DNA of 62,182 nt from Betaproteobacteria bacterium (lineage in GTDB: Bacteria; Pseudomonadota; Gammaproteobacteria; Burkholderiales; SG8-39): contig CANKMT010000020.1 in NCBI GenBank assembly GCA_947482825.1, positions 1-62,182 on the forward strand. The letters are read 5' to 3'. This document shows positions 35,713-44,082 of this stretch, one piece after another (positions within the stretch are counted from its first letter, which is position 1; each line of letters begins with the position of its first letter). Both the position numbers and the translations under genes were made by a program. A model generated the notes under the pieces. That model was not told where the DNA came from. It worked only from the letters and a program-made list of their open reading frames with translations, and searched no databases.

Positions 35713-35794
35713 GCTTTTTTCTCCTGCGTGTTCGCAGGTTCGAATATAGCCGAGATATCGACAAGACAGCGCCTGCGCGGGAACGTAACATCCG

Positions 35795-35806
35795 TGTGTT
35801 CACACT
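35795..35806. promoter_or_regulatory. Palindromic operator-like site GTGTGTTCACAC
   Basis: Perfect inverted repeat GTGTG-TT-CACAC (35795-35806) in the 120-base divergent gap between the acyl-CoA dehydrogenase and enoyl-CoA hydratase genes, 27 bases before the hydratase ATG. The position fits a repressor site; no regulator gene is adjacent. Confidence 0.4.
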
Positions 35807-35832
35807 ACACGATTCACATTCCGGAGACCGGC

Positions 35833-36630
35833 ATGAGCGAAGCAGTGCTTTACCAGCAGGACGGCGGCATCGTCACCCTCACCCTCAACGAGCCCGACAC
35901 CCGCAACGCGATTTCAGCCTCCATCGTGGACGCGCTGGTCGACTACGTGGAGCGGATCAACGCCGACCTCACCGTCGGCTGCGTGATCCTGACCGGCGCC
36001 GGCGAAGGGTTCTCCTCGGGCGGCAACGTCAAGAACATGAAAGACCGCGCGGGGCTCTTCGCCGGCAGCCCGGCCGAGATCCGGCGCGGCTACCACTCGG
36101 GCATCCAGCGCATCCCGATGGCCCTCTACGGGCTGGAAGCGCCCTCGATCGCCGCCGTCAACGGCGCCGCGGTCGGCGCCGGCTGCGACCTCTCGACCAT
36201 GTGCGACATCCGCATCGCGGGACGCAGCGCAAAATTCGCGGAAAGCTTCCTGCGCGTCGGGCTCGTTTCCGGCGACGGCGGCGCGTGGTTCCTGCCCAAG
36301 GCGGTCGGAATGTCCAAAGCCTACGAGATGACCTTCACTGGCGATTTCCTCGACGCCGAGGAAGCGGCGCGCATCGGATTGGTGTCGAAAGTCGTGGATG
36401 ACGACAAGCTGATGGACGAGGCGCGCAAGCTCGCGGGCAAGATCGCCGCGCAGCCGGTGCATTCGCTTCGCCTCACCAAGCGCCTCTTGCGCGATTCGCA
36501 GCAAGTGAGCCTGCCGATCGCGCTCGAGCTCGCCTCGAACATGCAGGCGCTGGTGCAGCACACCAAGGACCAGCACGAGGCGGTGCTTGCGTTTAACGAG
36601 CGCAGGAAGCCGAAATTCGAAGGCCGCTAG
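35833..36630 (+). CDS. Enoyl-CoA hydratase/isomerase family protein
   Basis: A 265-residue crotonase. The oxyanion-hole segments are GFSSGGNVKNM (about 58) and AVNGAAVGAGCDLS (about 105). The usual catalytic Glu pair region reads FLRVGLVSGDGGAWFLPKAVG, in which an Asp stands in the G-D-G-G motif common to crotonases of varied chemistry. It hydrates or isomerises an enoyl-CoA made by the neighbouring dehydrogenase. The Fe-ADH gene follows 11 bases after its stop. Confidence 0.9.
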   Translation: MSEAVLYQQDGGIVTLTLNEPDTRNAISASIVDALVDYVERINADLTVGCVILTGAGEGFSSGGNVKNMKDRAGLFAGSPAEIRRGYHSGIQRIPMALYGLEAPSIAAVNGAAVGAGCDLSTMCDIRIAGRSAKFAESFLRVGLVSGDGGAWFLPKAVGMSKAYEMTFTGDFLDAEEAARIGLVSKVVDDDKLMDEARKLAGKIAAQPVHSLRLTKRLLRDSQQVSLPIALELASNMQALVQHTKDQHEAVLAFNERRKPKFEGR

Positions 36631-36641
36631 CAAGGAAAATC

Positions 36642-37811
36642 ATGCAGACCGGCCTCTACAGCTACCCGGCCACGCGCCGGATCTCCTACGGCACCGGCTT
36701 CGAGGAAGCCCTCGCCCGGGAACTCGATCTCGAGAAGGCGCGCAGGGTGTTCGTGCTCGCGAGCGGCACGCTGGCGCGCGAGACAGGCGTCGTCGCGCAA
36801 ATTGAAGGCGTCCTCGGCAATCGCTTTGCAGGCGTCTTCGCACGGATCGGCGCGCATACGCCAAGGGTGGACGTGGTCGCTGCAGCCAACGCTGCCCGGG
36901 CCGCGGGCGCCGACATGATCCTCACGATCGGAGGAGGCTCGATAACCGACGCGGCAAAGATGGTCTGCATTTGCCTCGGTAACGACGTGACCGACGCCGC
37001 GCAGCTCGACGCCTACAGTGTCAAGATCGGCGCGGACGGCAAGACGGTGAGGCCGAGCTACAAGGCGCCTTCCGTGGATTCGGTGATCGTCCCCACCACG
37101 CTCTCGGCCGGCGAGTTCTCCGCCACCGCCGGATGCACCGACACGGTCCGCCACGTCAAGGAAGTCTTCGTACAGCCCAAGGCCTCTCCGCGCACGGTGA
37201 TCCTCGACCCGGCCGTCACCGTGCACACGCCCGAGTGGTTGTGGCTTTCGACGGGCATCCGCGCCGTCGATCACGCGGTCGAGGACCTTTGCTCGGCGAG
37301 CGCGAAACCTTTCTCGGACGGCACGTCGTTCCACGCGCTGCGTTTGCTCAGCCGCGGATTGCGCGCCGTGAAGGCCGATCCGTCTAACCTCGTGGCGCGG
37401 CTGGACTGCCAGCTCGGTTCGTGGATGTCGATCGTCGGCAGCAGCGCCGGCGTGGAAAAGGGCGCGAGCCACGGCATCGGGCACGTGCTCGGCGGCACTG
37501 CCGGCGTGCCGCATGGCTACACCTCGTGCGTGATGCTGCCGCACGTGATGCGATTCAACCTGCCGGTGAACGCCGAGCGACAGAAACTCGTGAGCGAAGC
37601 GCTCGGCCGGCCGGGTGTGCCGGCCGCCGACGTGCTCGCGGACTTGATTGCGGAACTCGGCCTGCCGCGCACGCTGCGCGAAGTCAACGTCAAGCCGGAG
37701 CTGCTCGACCGGATCGCGGAGGAATCCATGCACGACCGGTGGGTTCACACCAACCCGCGCAAGATCGACGGGCCGGCGGTGGTCAGGGAATTGCTGGACG
37801 CTGCCTGGTAA
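36642..37811 (+). CDS. Iron-containing alcohol dehydrogenase family (maleylacetate reductase-like)
   Basis: A 389-residue group III dehydrogenase. LTIGGGSITDAAKM (about 93-106) binds the nicotinamide nucleotide. The metal ligands are visible as D-H in GIRAVDHAVE (about 207-216) and His residues in SHGIGHVLGGTAGVPHG (about 275-291). The compact layout resembles both Fe-ADHs and maleylacetate reductases, which reduce a ring-cleavage product. GCAAGGAAAAT precedes the ATG. It is co-directional with the hydratase, so an alcohol or keto-acid step in the same pathway is likely. Confidence 0.85.
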   Translation: MQTGLYSYPATRRISYGTGFEEALARELDLEKARRVFVLASGTLARETGVVAQIEGVLGNRFAGVFARIGAHTPRVDVVAAANAARAAGADMILTIGGGSITDAAKMVCICLGNDVTDAAQLDAYSVKIGADGKTVRPSYKAPSVDSVIVPTTLSAGEFSATAGCTDTVRHVKEVFVQPKASPRTVILDPAVTVHTPEWLWLSTGIRAVDHAVEDLCSASAKPFSDGTSFHALRLLSRGLRAVKADPSNLVARLDCQLGSWMSIVGSSAGVEKGASHGIGHVLGGTAGVPHGYTSCVMLPHVMRFNLPVNAERQKLVSEALGRPGVPAADVLADLIAELGLPRTLREVNVKPELLDRIAEESMHDRWVHTNPRKIDGPAVVRELLDAAW

Positions 37812-37885
37812 ACCCAGGATGTACCGGTACTGGTACGCCCGCTGACCGCTTAGCCAATAACCACGCGGACATTACGAAGGTAATC

Positions 37886-38698
37886 TCAAGGATTCGCGGC
37901 GGCCCCAAAGCGAAAACTCGACACCGTCACGCCGCCGAACAGGTTCTCCTCGTGGTACACGAGGTCGGCTTTCTCGTTCTCCGCAGCCCCCACCGCCACC
38001 ATCAGCGGCACGAGGTGGTCTTCCTGCGGGTGCGCCTGCCGCGCGGCCGGGGCCTTGTCCCATTCGAGCAGGCGGTGCTCGCGCTCCTTCGGGTTTGACG
38101 CGACCACCGTCTGCTGCAGCCAGTCGTCGAAAGTCTTCGAGGGCACCTTGGCGCCCGGGCCGAACTGGCGCAAGTTGTGATAGCTGAGGCCACTGCCGAC
38201 GATCAGCACGCCTTCGTCGCGCAAGGGCGCAAGCGCGCGCCCCAGCGCAAGGTGTTCGGCCGGGTCGTAGCCCGCCTTGAGCGACACCTGGACCACCGGC
38301 ACATTCGCCTGCGGATACATGACGACCATCGGCGTAAAGGTGCCGTGATCGAAGCCCTGTTGCGGATCGAGTTGCGCGGGCAGGCCCGCGGCCGCAATGA
38401 GGTCGCGCACGCGGGTCGCGAGTTCCGGTGAGCCCGGCGCGGAATACTTGACGTGGTAAGTGTGCTCAGGAAAGCCGTAGTAGTCGTAGACCATCGGGGG
38501 CTTCGGACTGGACATCACGTTGAACCCGTCCGCTTCCCAGTGGCCGGAGATCATGAGCACCGCCTTGGGCACGACGCCGATCTGGCGCGGGATGTCCACC
38601 AGCGACTCTTCAAGCAGGTGGAGGGCCTTGCGGCGATCCTCCATGTAGGGCCAGGGGCCCCCGCCGTGCGAGATGAAATAGGTGGGCAGTCGGGTCAT
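37886..38698 (-). CDS. LigB-type class III extradiol dioxygenase (DODA/YgiD family)
   Basis: A 270-residue member of the 4,5-DOPA extradiol dioxygenase family. Metal-binding histidines are visible in FISHGGGP (about residue 11), MISGHWE (about 53), G-F-D-H-G-T-F-T-P-M (about 116) and GLSYHNL (about 172). Such enzymes cleave catecholic rings, although many bacterial members have unknown substrates. ATG 38698 follows AGGAGATCC. It lies convergently next to the Fe-ADH gene with a 74-base gap holding no clear terminator. Confidence 0.88.
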   Translation of the reverse strand: MTRLPTYFISHGGGPWPYMEDRRKALHLLEESLVDIPRQIGVVPKAVLMISGHWEADGFNVMSSPKPPMVYDYYGFPEHTYHVKYSAPGSPELATRVRDLIAAAGLPAQLDPQQGFDHGTFTPMVVMYPQANVPVVQVSLKAGYDPAEHLALGRALAPLRDEGVLIVGSGLSYHNLRQFGPGAKVPSKTFDDWLQQTVVASNPKEREHRLLEWDKAPAARQAHPQEDHLVPLMVAVGAAENEKADLVYHEENLFGGVTVSSFRFGAAANP

Positions 38699-38741
38699 GG
38701 GGATCTCCTGAAGCCTTGAATTTGGGGCGACGCGCAGCGAT

Positions 38742-40028
38742 TCAAGAGGCGCGCCTCTCCTGCCCGCGCCCGAGCGCCAGGGCAAGGACCAGCCACAGGC
38801 CCGCGACCGGAACAGTGGCAAGCGAAATCGCCGAAAGCTCCAGCCCCACGCTGCGCAGCGCCGAAAAGAGCCACCCGCTCGCCGCATCGGCTCCGCGAAA
38901 CACGACGATGTCGATCACGTTCTTGGCCTTGTACTTCTCCTCGCGCTCGAGCACCGTAAACAACACCTCGCGCGCCGGATTGGACAACGCAAAATTGGTC
39001 GCGCGCTGGATTGCCTGGAACGCAATCACCACTGCGAGCGCCGGCGTAAACGCGAGGACTAGGAAGCCGAGCGCGAAGACCAGCGGCAACGCGGACGCCG
39101 CGGCGCCAACGCCGAACCGCGCGATCAGCCGGCCGGTGGCAAAGAACTGCACGAGGATCGTGAGCACGCCGATCGCGAGGTCGATCGAGGCGAAGATCCG
39201 CGTGCGCACCGCGGGATCATCGGAGGCCGCGGCAACGATGCTCGCCTGCTGGAAGTAGAGGAAAGTCCCCGCAAGCGAAAGCAGCGTCACCCAAAGCGCG
39301 ATACCCGCCAGGTAAGGAGACCGCAGCACCATCGCGATGCCGGCAAGCCAGCCGCCGCCAATCGCGGCAGGTTCCGGCGCCTTCGTTGCATCCTGGCGCT
39401 GCGGCGCCGCGGTCTCCAGCCTGTGCGCGCAGAGCACCGCCAGTTCGAGCAGCACCGCCGCCACGATCAGCAAATTGACCGGGCCCAGCGGCACGGCGAG
39501 CAGCACAGTGACCGACGGCCCCAGCAACGCGCCGGCCGAACCGCCGGCCGCGATGAAACCAAACAGGCGCTTGCCGGATTCGCTAGCCCACAGGTCCGCC
39601 ATGAAAGACCAGAACACCGACACCGCGAACAGGTTGAACACGCTGATCCAAACGAAAAACACGCGCGCGACGTGTACTTTTTCGAAATCGAACGTCAGCA
39701 GCAGCCAGAAGATCGCGAGGTTGAAGACGAAGAAGTGGTACACGAGCGGCACGAAGCGCTTGCGCGGCAGGCGCGCGACCAGCGCGCCGAACACCGGCAC
39801 CGCGGCGAGCATGACCACGAAGGTCGCCGTGAACAACCATTGCAAATTGCGCACGCCGCCGGCGATGCCCATCTCGTCGCGCAATGGGCGCAGCACGTAG
39901 TAGCCCGCCAGCAGGCAGAAGAAATACGCGAACGACCAGGCGAGCGCCGCGACCTCGTGCGGGCGGAACTCGACCACGCGGCCGAGCCAGCGATGCAGCG
40001 CGGATGTGCGCTCGGCGGCCTCGCCCAT
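38742..40028 (-). CDS. ATP/ADP translocase-like membrane carrier
   Basis: A 428-residue membrane protein with about 12 hydrophobic helices. The N-terminal AYFFCLLAGYYVLRPLRDEMGI is characteristic of the AAA-type (TlcC-like) NTP/NDP exchanger family, and VFWSFMADLWASESGKRLFGFIAAGGSAGALLGP is a second family block. Free-living proteobacteria carry short homologues whose substrate is not established; nucleotide exchange should not be assumed. A central hydrophilic loop (about residues 190-215) separates two six-helix halves. Confidence 0.75.
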   Translation of the reverse strand: MGEAAERTSALHRWLGRVVEFRPHEVAALAWSFAYFFCLLAGYYVLRPLRDEMGIAGGVRNLQWLFTATFVVMLAAVPVFGALVARLPRKRFVPLVYHFFVFNLAIFWLLLTFDFEKVHVARVFFVWISVFNLFAVSVFWSFMADLWASESGKRLFGFIAAGGSAGALLGPSVTVLLAVPLGPVNLLIVAAVLLELAVLCAHRLETAAPQRQDATKAPEPAAIGGGWLAGIAMVLRSPYLAGIALWVTLLSLAGTFLYFQQASIVAAASDDPAVRTRIFASIDLAIGVLTILVQFFATGRLIARFGVGAAASALPLVFALGFLVLAFTPALAVVIAFQAIQRATNFALSNPAREVLFTVLEREEKYKAKNVIDIVVFRGADAASGWLFSALRSVGLELSAISLATVPVAGLWLVLALALGRGQERRAS

Positions 40029-40060
40029 CAGGATCCGTTACCGGACCCTTCTCGTTTCAC

Positions 40061-40951
40061 CTAGCACTTGTCGAGAAACGCCTGAATCAGGCCCTCTGGC
40101 GCCGTGACGATATGCTCCGGACCGGGGAACGCGCCGGACCGCACGTCTTTCACGAAATCCTTGAAGCCGGCGATCCGTTCGGCCTGCATCTCTTCGCGCA
40201 TCTTGTAGAGGTTGCGATACTGCTTCGAATGGCGCGGGTACGGCGGCCGGTTGTTGCCGAGAATGTCCTCGGCGAACAGGAACTGGATATCGCCGCCGCT
40301 GCCGGCGCCGATGGACGAAGTAAGGAGCGTGGTGCGCTTGGTGATTTCCGCCAGCAACGCCGCCGGAATGACTTCGACTTCGACCGCCCAGGCACCGGCC
40401 GCCTCCAGGCGCTTGATCTCCTGGTAGATCCAGACCGCCTCTTCGAGCGTTTTGCCGACAGCGCGCAAGCCTCCGGTCCAGGTGCTCTTTCTCGGCACCA
40501 GACCCGCGTGGCCCTGAACGGGAACGCCCGCTTCCGCCGCCGCAGTGATGAATCGGGGCGACCACTGGCACATGATGGCATCCGCGCCCAACTCCATGGC
40601 TTGGTAGGCGAGGCGCACGGCTTCGGTCTCGCTCGCCGCGGCGACGAGCGGCACCGAGAACGACATGAACGTATTCGGGGCGGCTTTGCGGATCTCGGCG
40701 GCCGTTTCGGGCCGTTTCGGATCGAAGCGCACTTTCATCGTGTCGATCCCCGCCTCCTCCGCGGCGGCGGCCTCCTCCGGCGAAAAAGGCAGCGTTTCGA
40801 CCAGCACTCGTTTGCCTTTCTGGTCCCTGAGATCCTTCACCGTGTAATTCCGGGTGCCGTACGCCCCTCCGAGCGTCATGATGCGTTTCAATCCGCGCTT
40901 CGTTGCATCGCGCGAGGGGATTCCGCCATCACCGGTTGCGTGGCTTGCCAT
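40061..40951 (-). CDS. PanB-like ketopantoate hydroxymethyltransferase family protein
   Basis: A 296-residue TIM-barrel protein of the PanB/PEP-mutase-like superfamily. PVQGHAGLVPRKSTWTGG, EAAGAWAVEVEVIPAALL and SSIGAGSGGDIQFLFAEDILG parallel the VQGH-G-L, A-G-A-F-x-x-x-x-E and I-G-I-G-A-G blocks of PanB. Differences (an insert after V-P-R-K and A-G-S-G-G-D in place of A-G-x-x-C-D-G) suggest it is not a true pantothenate enzyme. ATG 40951 is chosen because AAGGAG lies 9 bases upstream; a TTG at 40984 would add a non-family leader. Confidence 0.7.
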   Translation of the reverse strand: MASHATGDGGIPSRDATKRGLKRIMTLGGAYGTRNYTVKDLRDQKGKRVLVETLPFSPEEAAAAEEAGIDTMKVRFDPKRPETAAEIRKAAPNTFMSFSVPLVAAASETEAVRLAYQAMELGADAIMCQWSPRFITAAAEAGVPVQGHAGLVPRKSTWTGGLRAVGKTLEEAVWIYQEIKRLEAAGAWAVEVEVIPAALLAEITKRTTLLTSSIGAGSGGDIQFLFAEDILGNNRPPYPRHSKQYRNLYKMREEMQAERIAGFKDFVKDVRSGAFPGPEHIVTAPEGLIQAFLDKC

Positions 40952-41029
40952 GGGTCGACGCTCCTTAGAAAGTCTGGGGATCAATAATACGCAACCTGGC
41001 TCGCCGCGAAACGCGCGAACGCTTCAAAC

Positions 41030-41051
41030 AATGCGACTCTGACACCATTTA
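41030..41051. repeat. Solo arm of the 26.4-kb repeat element
   Basis: Twenty-two bases ending in GACTCTGACACCATTTA are identical to the complement of the left arm at 26423-26447. No partner arm is seen nearby. It lies between the rhodanese-ChrB gene stop and the PanB-like gene start. Confidence 0.8.
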
Positions 41052-41078
41052 CCCCAATGAACCGAGCGCCCGATGCGT

Positions 41079-41927
41079 TCACGCTTTCGCGAACAGCCGT
41101 GCATTGTGTACTTCGGCACGCGCGGACTTGATCCACGCATACAGGGCGTCGTAGAAGACCATGCCCTGCGCCAGCATCGTCCCGTCATCGGCATAGTTCA
41201 CCGACAGGCCCAGCGAAATCGCCAGCAGCCCGGACGATTGCGGGGTGAGCTCCGGCTTGCCGGTGTCGGCGCCGCGCACGATCGCTGCGAGGTCGGCAAG
41301 ACACGGGTTGTCGAGGCCGAAGTCCGCGATGAAGCTGTCGAAGCTGCACAGCTCGCCTTCGCTTCCGCGATGCGAGAAGCGCACGTCCGGGACGTCATAG
41401 GGCGTAGCCCGTTCGCGCCTGGACGCTTCGATCACTTCGCCCGAGGGCACGTAAAGGAATTCGGCCATCGGATCGATGAAACGGCGGATCAGCCAGGGGC
41501 AGGCGATGCGATCGATCTTGGGTCGCTCGCGCGTGATCCAGCGCGTCGGGCGCCCGGAAGCCGCTGGCAGCCCCAACTCCGGCAGTTTCGTCATGAGCGG
41601 AAGCCCGGCCTCCTCCCAATGCGCAATGCCGCCTTCTAGGAAACTCGCGTCGAATCCCGCTTCGCGCAGCGATCGCGCCGCACCCTGGCTGACCTCGTGA
41701 CCATGCACGAAGTAAACGACGACTTCATGATTGCGCGGCAGCCACGCAGTCGAGGCAAGGATTTCGTCTGGCAAGCAACGCAGCGTCCCTGCGACGACCC
41801 GGCTTGCCTTTTCGAATGCCGGGGCCTTGCGAACATCGACGATGATCGGCGCATCGCCACGGCCCAAACGGCCGGCGAGAACCGAAGCGGATACGGAAGG
41901 GGAATTTCCTGAAAGTTTGGTGTCCAT
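41079..41927 (-). CDS. Rhodanese-ChrB chromate-resistance-type protein
   Basis: A 282-residue fusion. Residues 10-110 form a rhodanese-like domain (IIVDVRKAPAF...) and residues 130-280 a ChrB C-terminal domain (RPKIDRIACPWLIRRFIDPMAEFLYV). ChrB domains occur in chromate-response proteins. The rhodanese loop reads V-V-Y-F-V-H-G-H, so the catalytic Cys position holds Phe73 and sulfur transfer is unlikely. ATG 41927 is chosen because upstream in-frame sequence has no family match. No chrA transporter is adjacent. Confidence 0.8.
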   Translation of the reverse strand: MDTKLSGNSPSVSASVLAGRLGRGDAPIIVDVRKAPAFEKASRVVAGTLRCLPDEILASTAWLPRNHEVVVYFVHGHEVSQGAARSLREAGFDASFLEGGIAHWEEAGLPLMTKLPELGLPAASGRPTRWITRERPKIDRIACPWLIRRFIDPMAEFLYVPSGEVIEASRRERATPYDVPDVRFSHRGSEGELCSFDSFIADFGLDNPCLADLAAIVRGADTGKPELTPQSSGLLAISLGLSVNYADDGTMLAQGMVFYDALYAWIKSARAEVHNARLFAKA

Positions 41928-42286
41928 GGGCAGCCCAAGCGAGGAGGAACGCAGAGCTTGGGCGATTTGGACACCGCCTGTGTCCGGGAGTCTGCGCTCG
42001 CCCCGGTGGCCGAACTTTACCCGCGCGCGAACGCGCCGACAATGCCGGGCCACGATGCGCGGACGTCGCGAGAAGAGTTGCGCGAGAACATCTTCCGGCG
42101 TATTCTTTTCGCGGGGGCAATCAGGACCCCCGGGAAGAAATTCCCTTCAAGACGGTGCCCCGTCCAGATCCTGGAAGCGTTTCGCGCAAAGCATGGGCAC
42201 TGTCGAAACTCCAGGTTTACACAGTGTCGATGCGCCGGTGTGCAGGTGCGCGTACGCCTCTTCACTTTGCATTTGGGGGCATTCGG
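41928..42286. other. Gap without recognised gene
   Basis: About 360 bases between divergent genes. Several frames are open but none resembles a known family. Two near-copies of CACTGTCGA/CAGTGTCGA lie around 42197-42231 and could be part of a regulatory site. Nothing else is seen. Confidence 0.5.
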
Positions 42287-42877
42287 ATGGCCATGAACGC
42301 GCAAGCTGAAACCACGGGATTCGATACCGACAAGCCGGGCGCGCTGCCTGCCAGTTGGATCTGCGGCGTCACCGGACGGGGCACGCCGAAGTGGACGGTG
42401 GAGGCGGACTCGAGCGCGCCAAGCAAGCCCAACGCGCTCAAGCAATCCGGGTCGGGCACCTTTCCCTGGTGCGTGCGCGAGGGCGCGTCAATCGCGGACG
42501 GCTATGTCGAAGTCGGCTTCAAGCCGCTCTCGGGCAGGGAAGATCAGGCGGGCGGCGTGATCTGGCGCTGGAAGGATGGCGACAACTACTATGTCGCCCG
42601 CGCAAACGCCCTGGAAGACAACGTGTCGCTTTACTACACCGAGAACGGCAGCCGAAAGACGATCAAGTACGTCGATGCGCCGGTGCCCGGAAACGTGTGG
42701 CACCTGCTGCGCGTGGAGTTTTCCGGGACACGGATCAAGGTGATGCTGGACGGGAAAGCGCACATCGAGGTTGATGACACGCACATTGCGGGGCCCGGGA
42801 GCGTGGGCGTGTGGACCAAGGCCGACAGCGTGACGCTTTTCGATGACTTTTCGTTCGGCCCGGCACAGGGGGAATAG
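42287..42877 (+). CDS. Concanavalin A-like (DUF1080-type) domain protein
   Basis: A 196-residue protein with the beta-sandwich pattern of the 3-keto-disaccharide hydrolase/DUF1080 group. Clear blocks are WKDGDNYYVARANALEDNVSLY (about 100-121) and the terminal DDFSFG strand. Many relatives have a signal peptide, but none is obvious from ATG 42287 or from the in-frame extension to 42155, so the true N-terminus and location are uncertain. It ends 5 bases before the MFS carrier gene and is probably co-transcribed with it. Confidence 0.6.
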   Translation: MAMNAQAETTGFDTDKPGALPASWICGVTGRGTPKWTVEADSSAPSKPNALKQSGSGTFPWCVREGASIADGYVEVGFKPLSGREDQAGGVIWRWKDGDNYYVARANALEDNVSLYYTENGSRKTIKYVDAPVPGNVWHLLRVEFSGTRIKVMLDGKAHIEVDDTHIAGPGSVGVWTKADSVTLFDDFSFGPAQGE

Positions 42878-42882
42878 CGATT

Positions 42883-44082
42883 TTGGCCAAGATCCCGCAC
42901 GTCAACCGGCTTCTCGTTGCAAGGGGCCTGCGGGCTTTCGGCGACGGCTATGTGAGCCTGCTGCTGCCGTTGTATCTCATCGAGCTCGGGTTCAGTCCGC
43001 TGCAGGTGGGCCTGATCGCGACCGTCACGCTGCTGGGCTCGGGCCTGATCACGCTCGTGGTGGGCCTGCAGGCCTACAAGTTTCACTATCGAACGCTGCT
43101 TCTTTCGGCAACGGTGCTGATGGCCGCCACAGGACTGGGGTTCGCGACGCTGACGGGCTTCTGGCCGCTGCTGCTGGTCGCCCTGGTCGGCACGCTCAAT
43201 CCTTCGAGCGGTGACGTGAGCCTGTTCCTGCCGCTGGAACATGCCGTGATGTCTCGCGTCGTCGATGCGAAGAAGCGAACCGCGACCTTCGCGCGTTACA
43301 GCATGGTCGGGTCGCTGGTGGCGGCATTTGGTTCGCTGGCCGCCGGTTTGCCCGCGATGCTGACCGACTCCGGGCACTTCTCGTCGATCGGCGCGATGCA
43401 GGCCATGTTCGTCTTCTATTCGCTGCTGGCGGTGCTTGCAGCGCTCGTCTATCGCGGGCTGCCCAAGGCACTCGGGACGGAGTCACATGCGCCGACTGCG
43501 CCGCTCGGAAAATCGAAGAAGGTCGTCTATACGCTGGCCGCCTTGTTCAGCCTCGATGCGTTCGGCGGCGGATTCGTCGTGCAGTCGATGGTCGCGCTGT
43601 GGCTCTACCAACGCTTCGAGTTGTCCCTGGCGACCACCGGAGTGATCTTTTTCTGGACCGGGCTGCTCTCCTCCCTTTCCTATCTTGCCGCGGTGCGCAT
43701 CGCCGACCGGTTCGGCCTCGTGAATACGATGGTGTTCACGCACATCCCGGCCAACGTCTGCCTGATCGTAATCCCTTTCGTGCCGAGCCTCGAATGGGCG
43801 GTGGCGTTGCTGTTCGTGCGCAGCGCGCTGTCGCAAATGGACGTGCCGACACGCAGTTCTTACGTGATGGCGATCGTCACCCCGGAGGAAAGGCCTGCGG
43901 CGGCGAGCGTCACTTCGGTGCCGCGCAGCCTCGCTTCGGCGGCAAGCCCTTTCCTTGCGGGATGGATGCTGGGGTTGTCGTCGCTGGGGTGGCCGTTGAT
44001 TGCCGCCGGCGCATTGAAGATCGTCTACGACTTACTGCTCCTGGCAATGTTCCGCAAGGTGCGGCCGCCGGAGGAAAGTTAG
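42883..44082 (+). CDS. MFS transporter
   Basis: A 399-residue carrier with about 12 helices, starting at TTG 42883. The first helix GDGYVSLLLPLYLIELG and the loop VVGLQAYKFHYR fit the major facilitator fold; the second half contains DAFGGGFVVQSMVALWLYQRF and ASVTSVPRSLASAASPFLAG. The ligand cannot be read from sequence. It follows the DUF1080-type gene and converges with the luciferase-like gene, overlapping it by 4 bases. Confidence 0.85.
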   Translation: MAKIPHVNRLLVARGLRAFGDGYVSLLLPLYLIELGFSPLQVGLIATVTLLGSGLITLVVGLQAYKFHYRTLLLSATVLMAATGLGFATLTGFWPLLLVALVGTLNPSSGDVSLFLPLEHAVMSRVVDAKKRTATFARYSMVGSLVAAFGSLAAGLPAMLTDSGHFSSIGAMQAMFVFYSLLAVLAALVYRGLPKALGTESHAPTAPLGKSKKVVYTLAALFSLDAFGGGFVVQSMVALWLYQRFELSLATTGVIFFWTGLLSSLSYLAAVRIADRFGLVNTMVFTHIPANVCLIVIPFVPSLEWAVALLFVRSALSQMDVPTRSSYVMAIVTPEERPAAASVTSVPRSLASAASPFLAGWMLGLSSLGWPLIAAGALKIVYDLLLLAMFRKVRPPEES

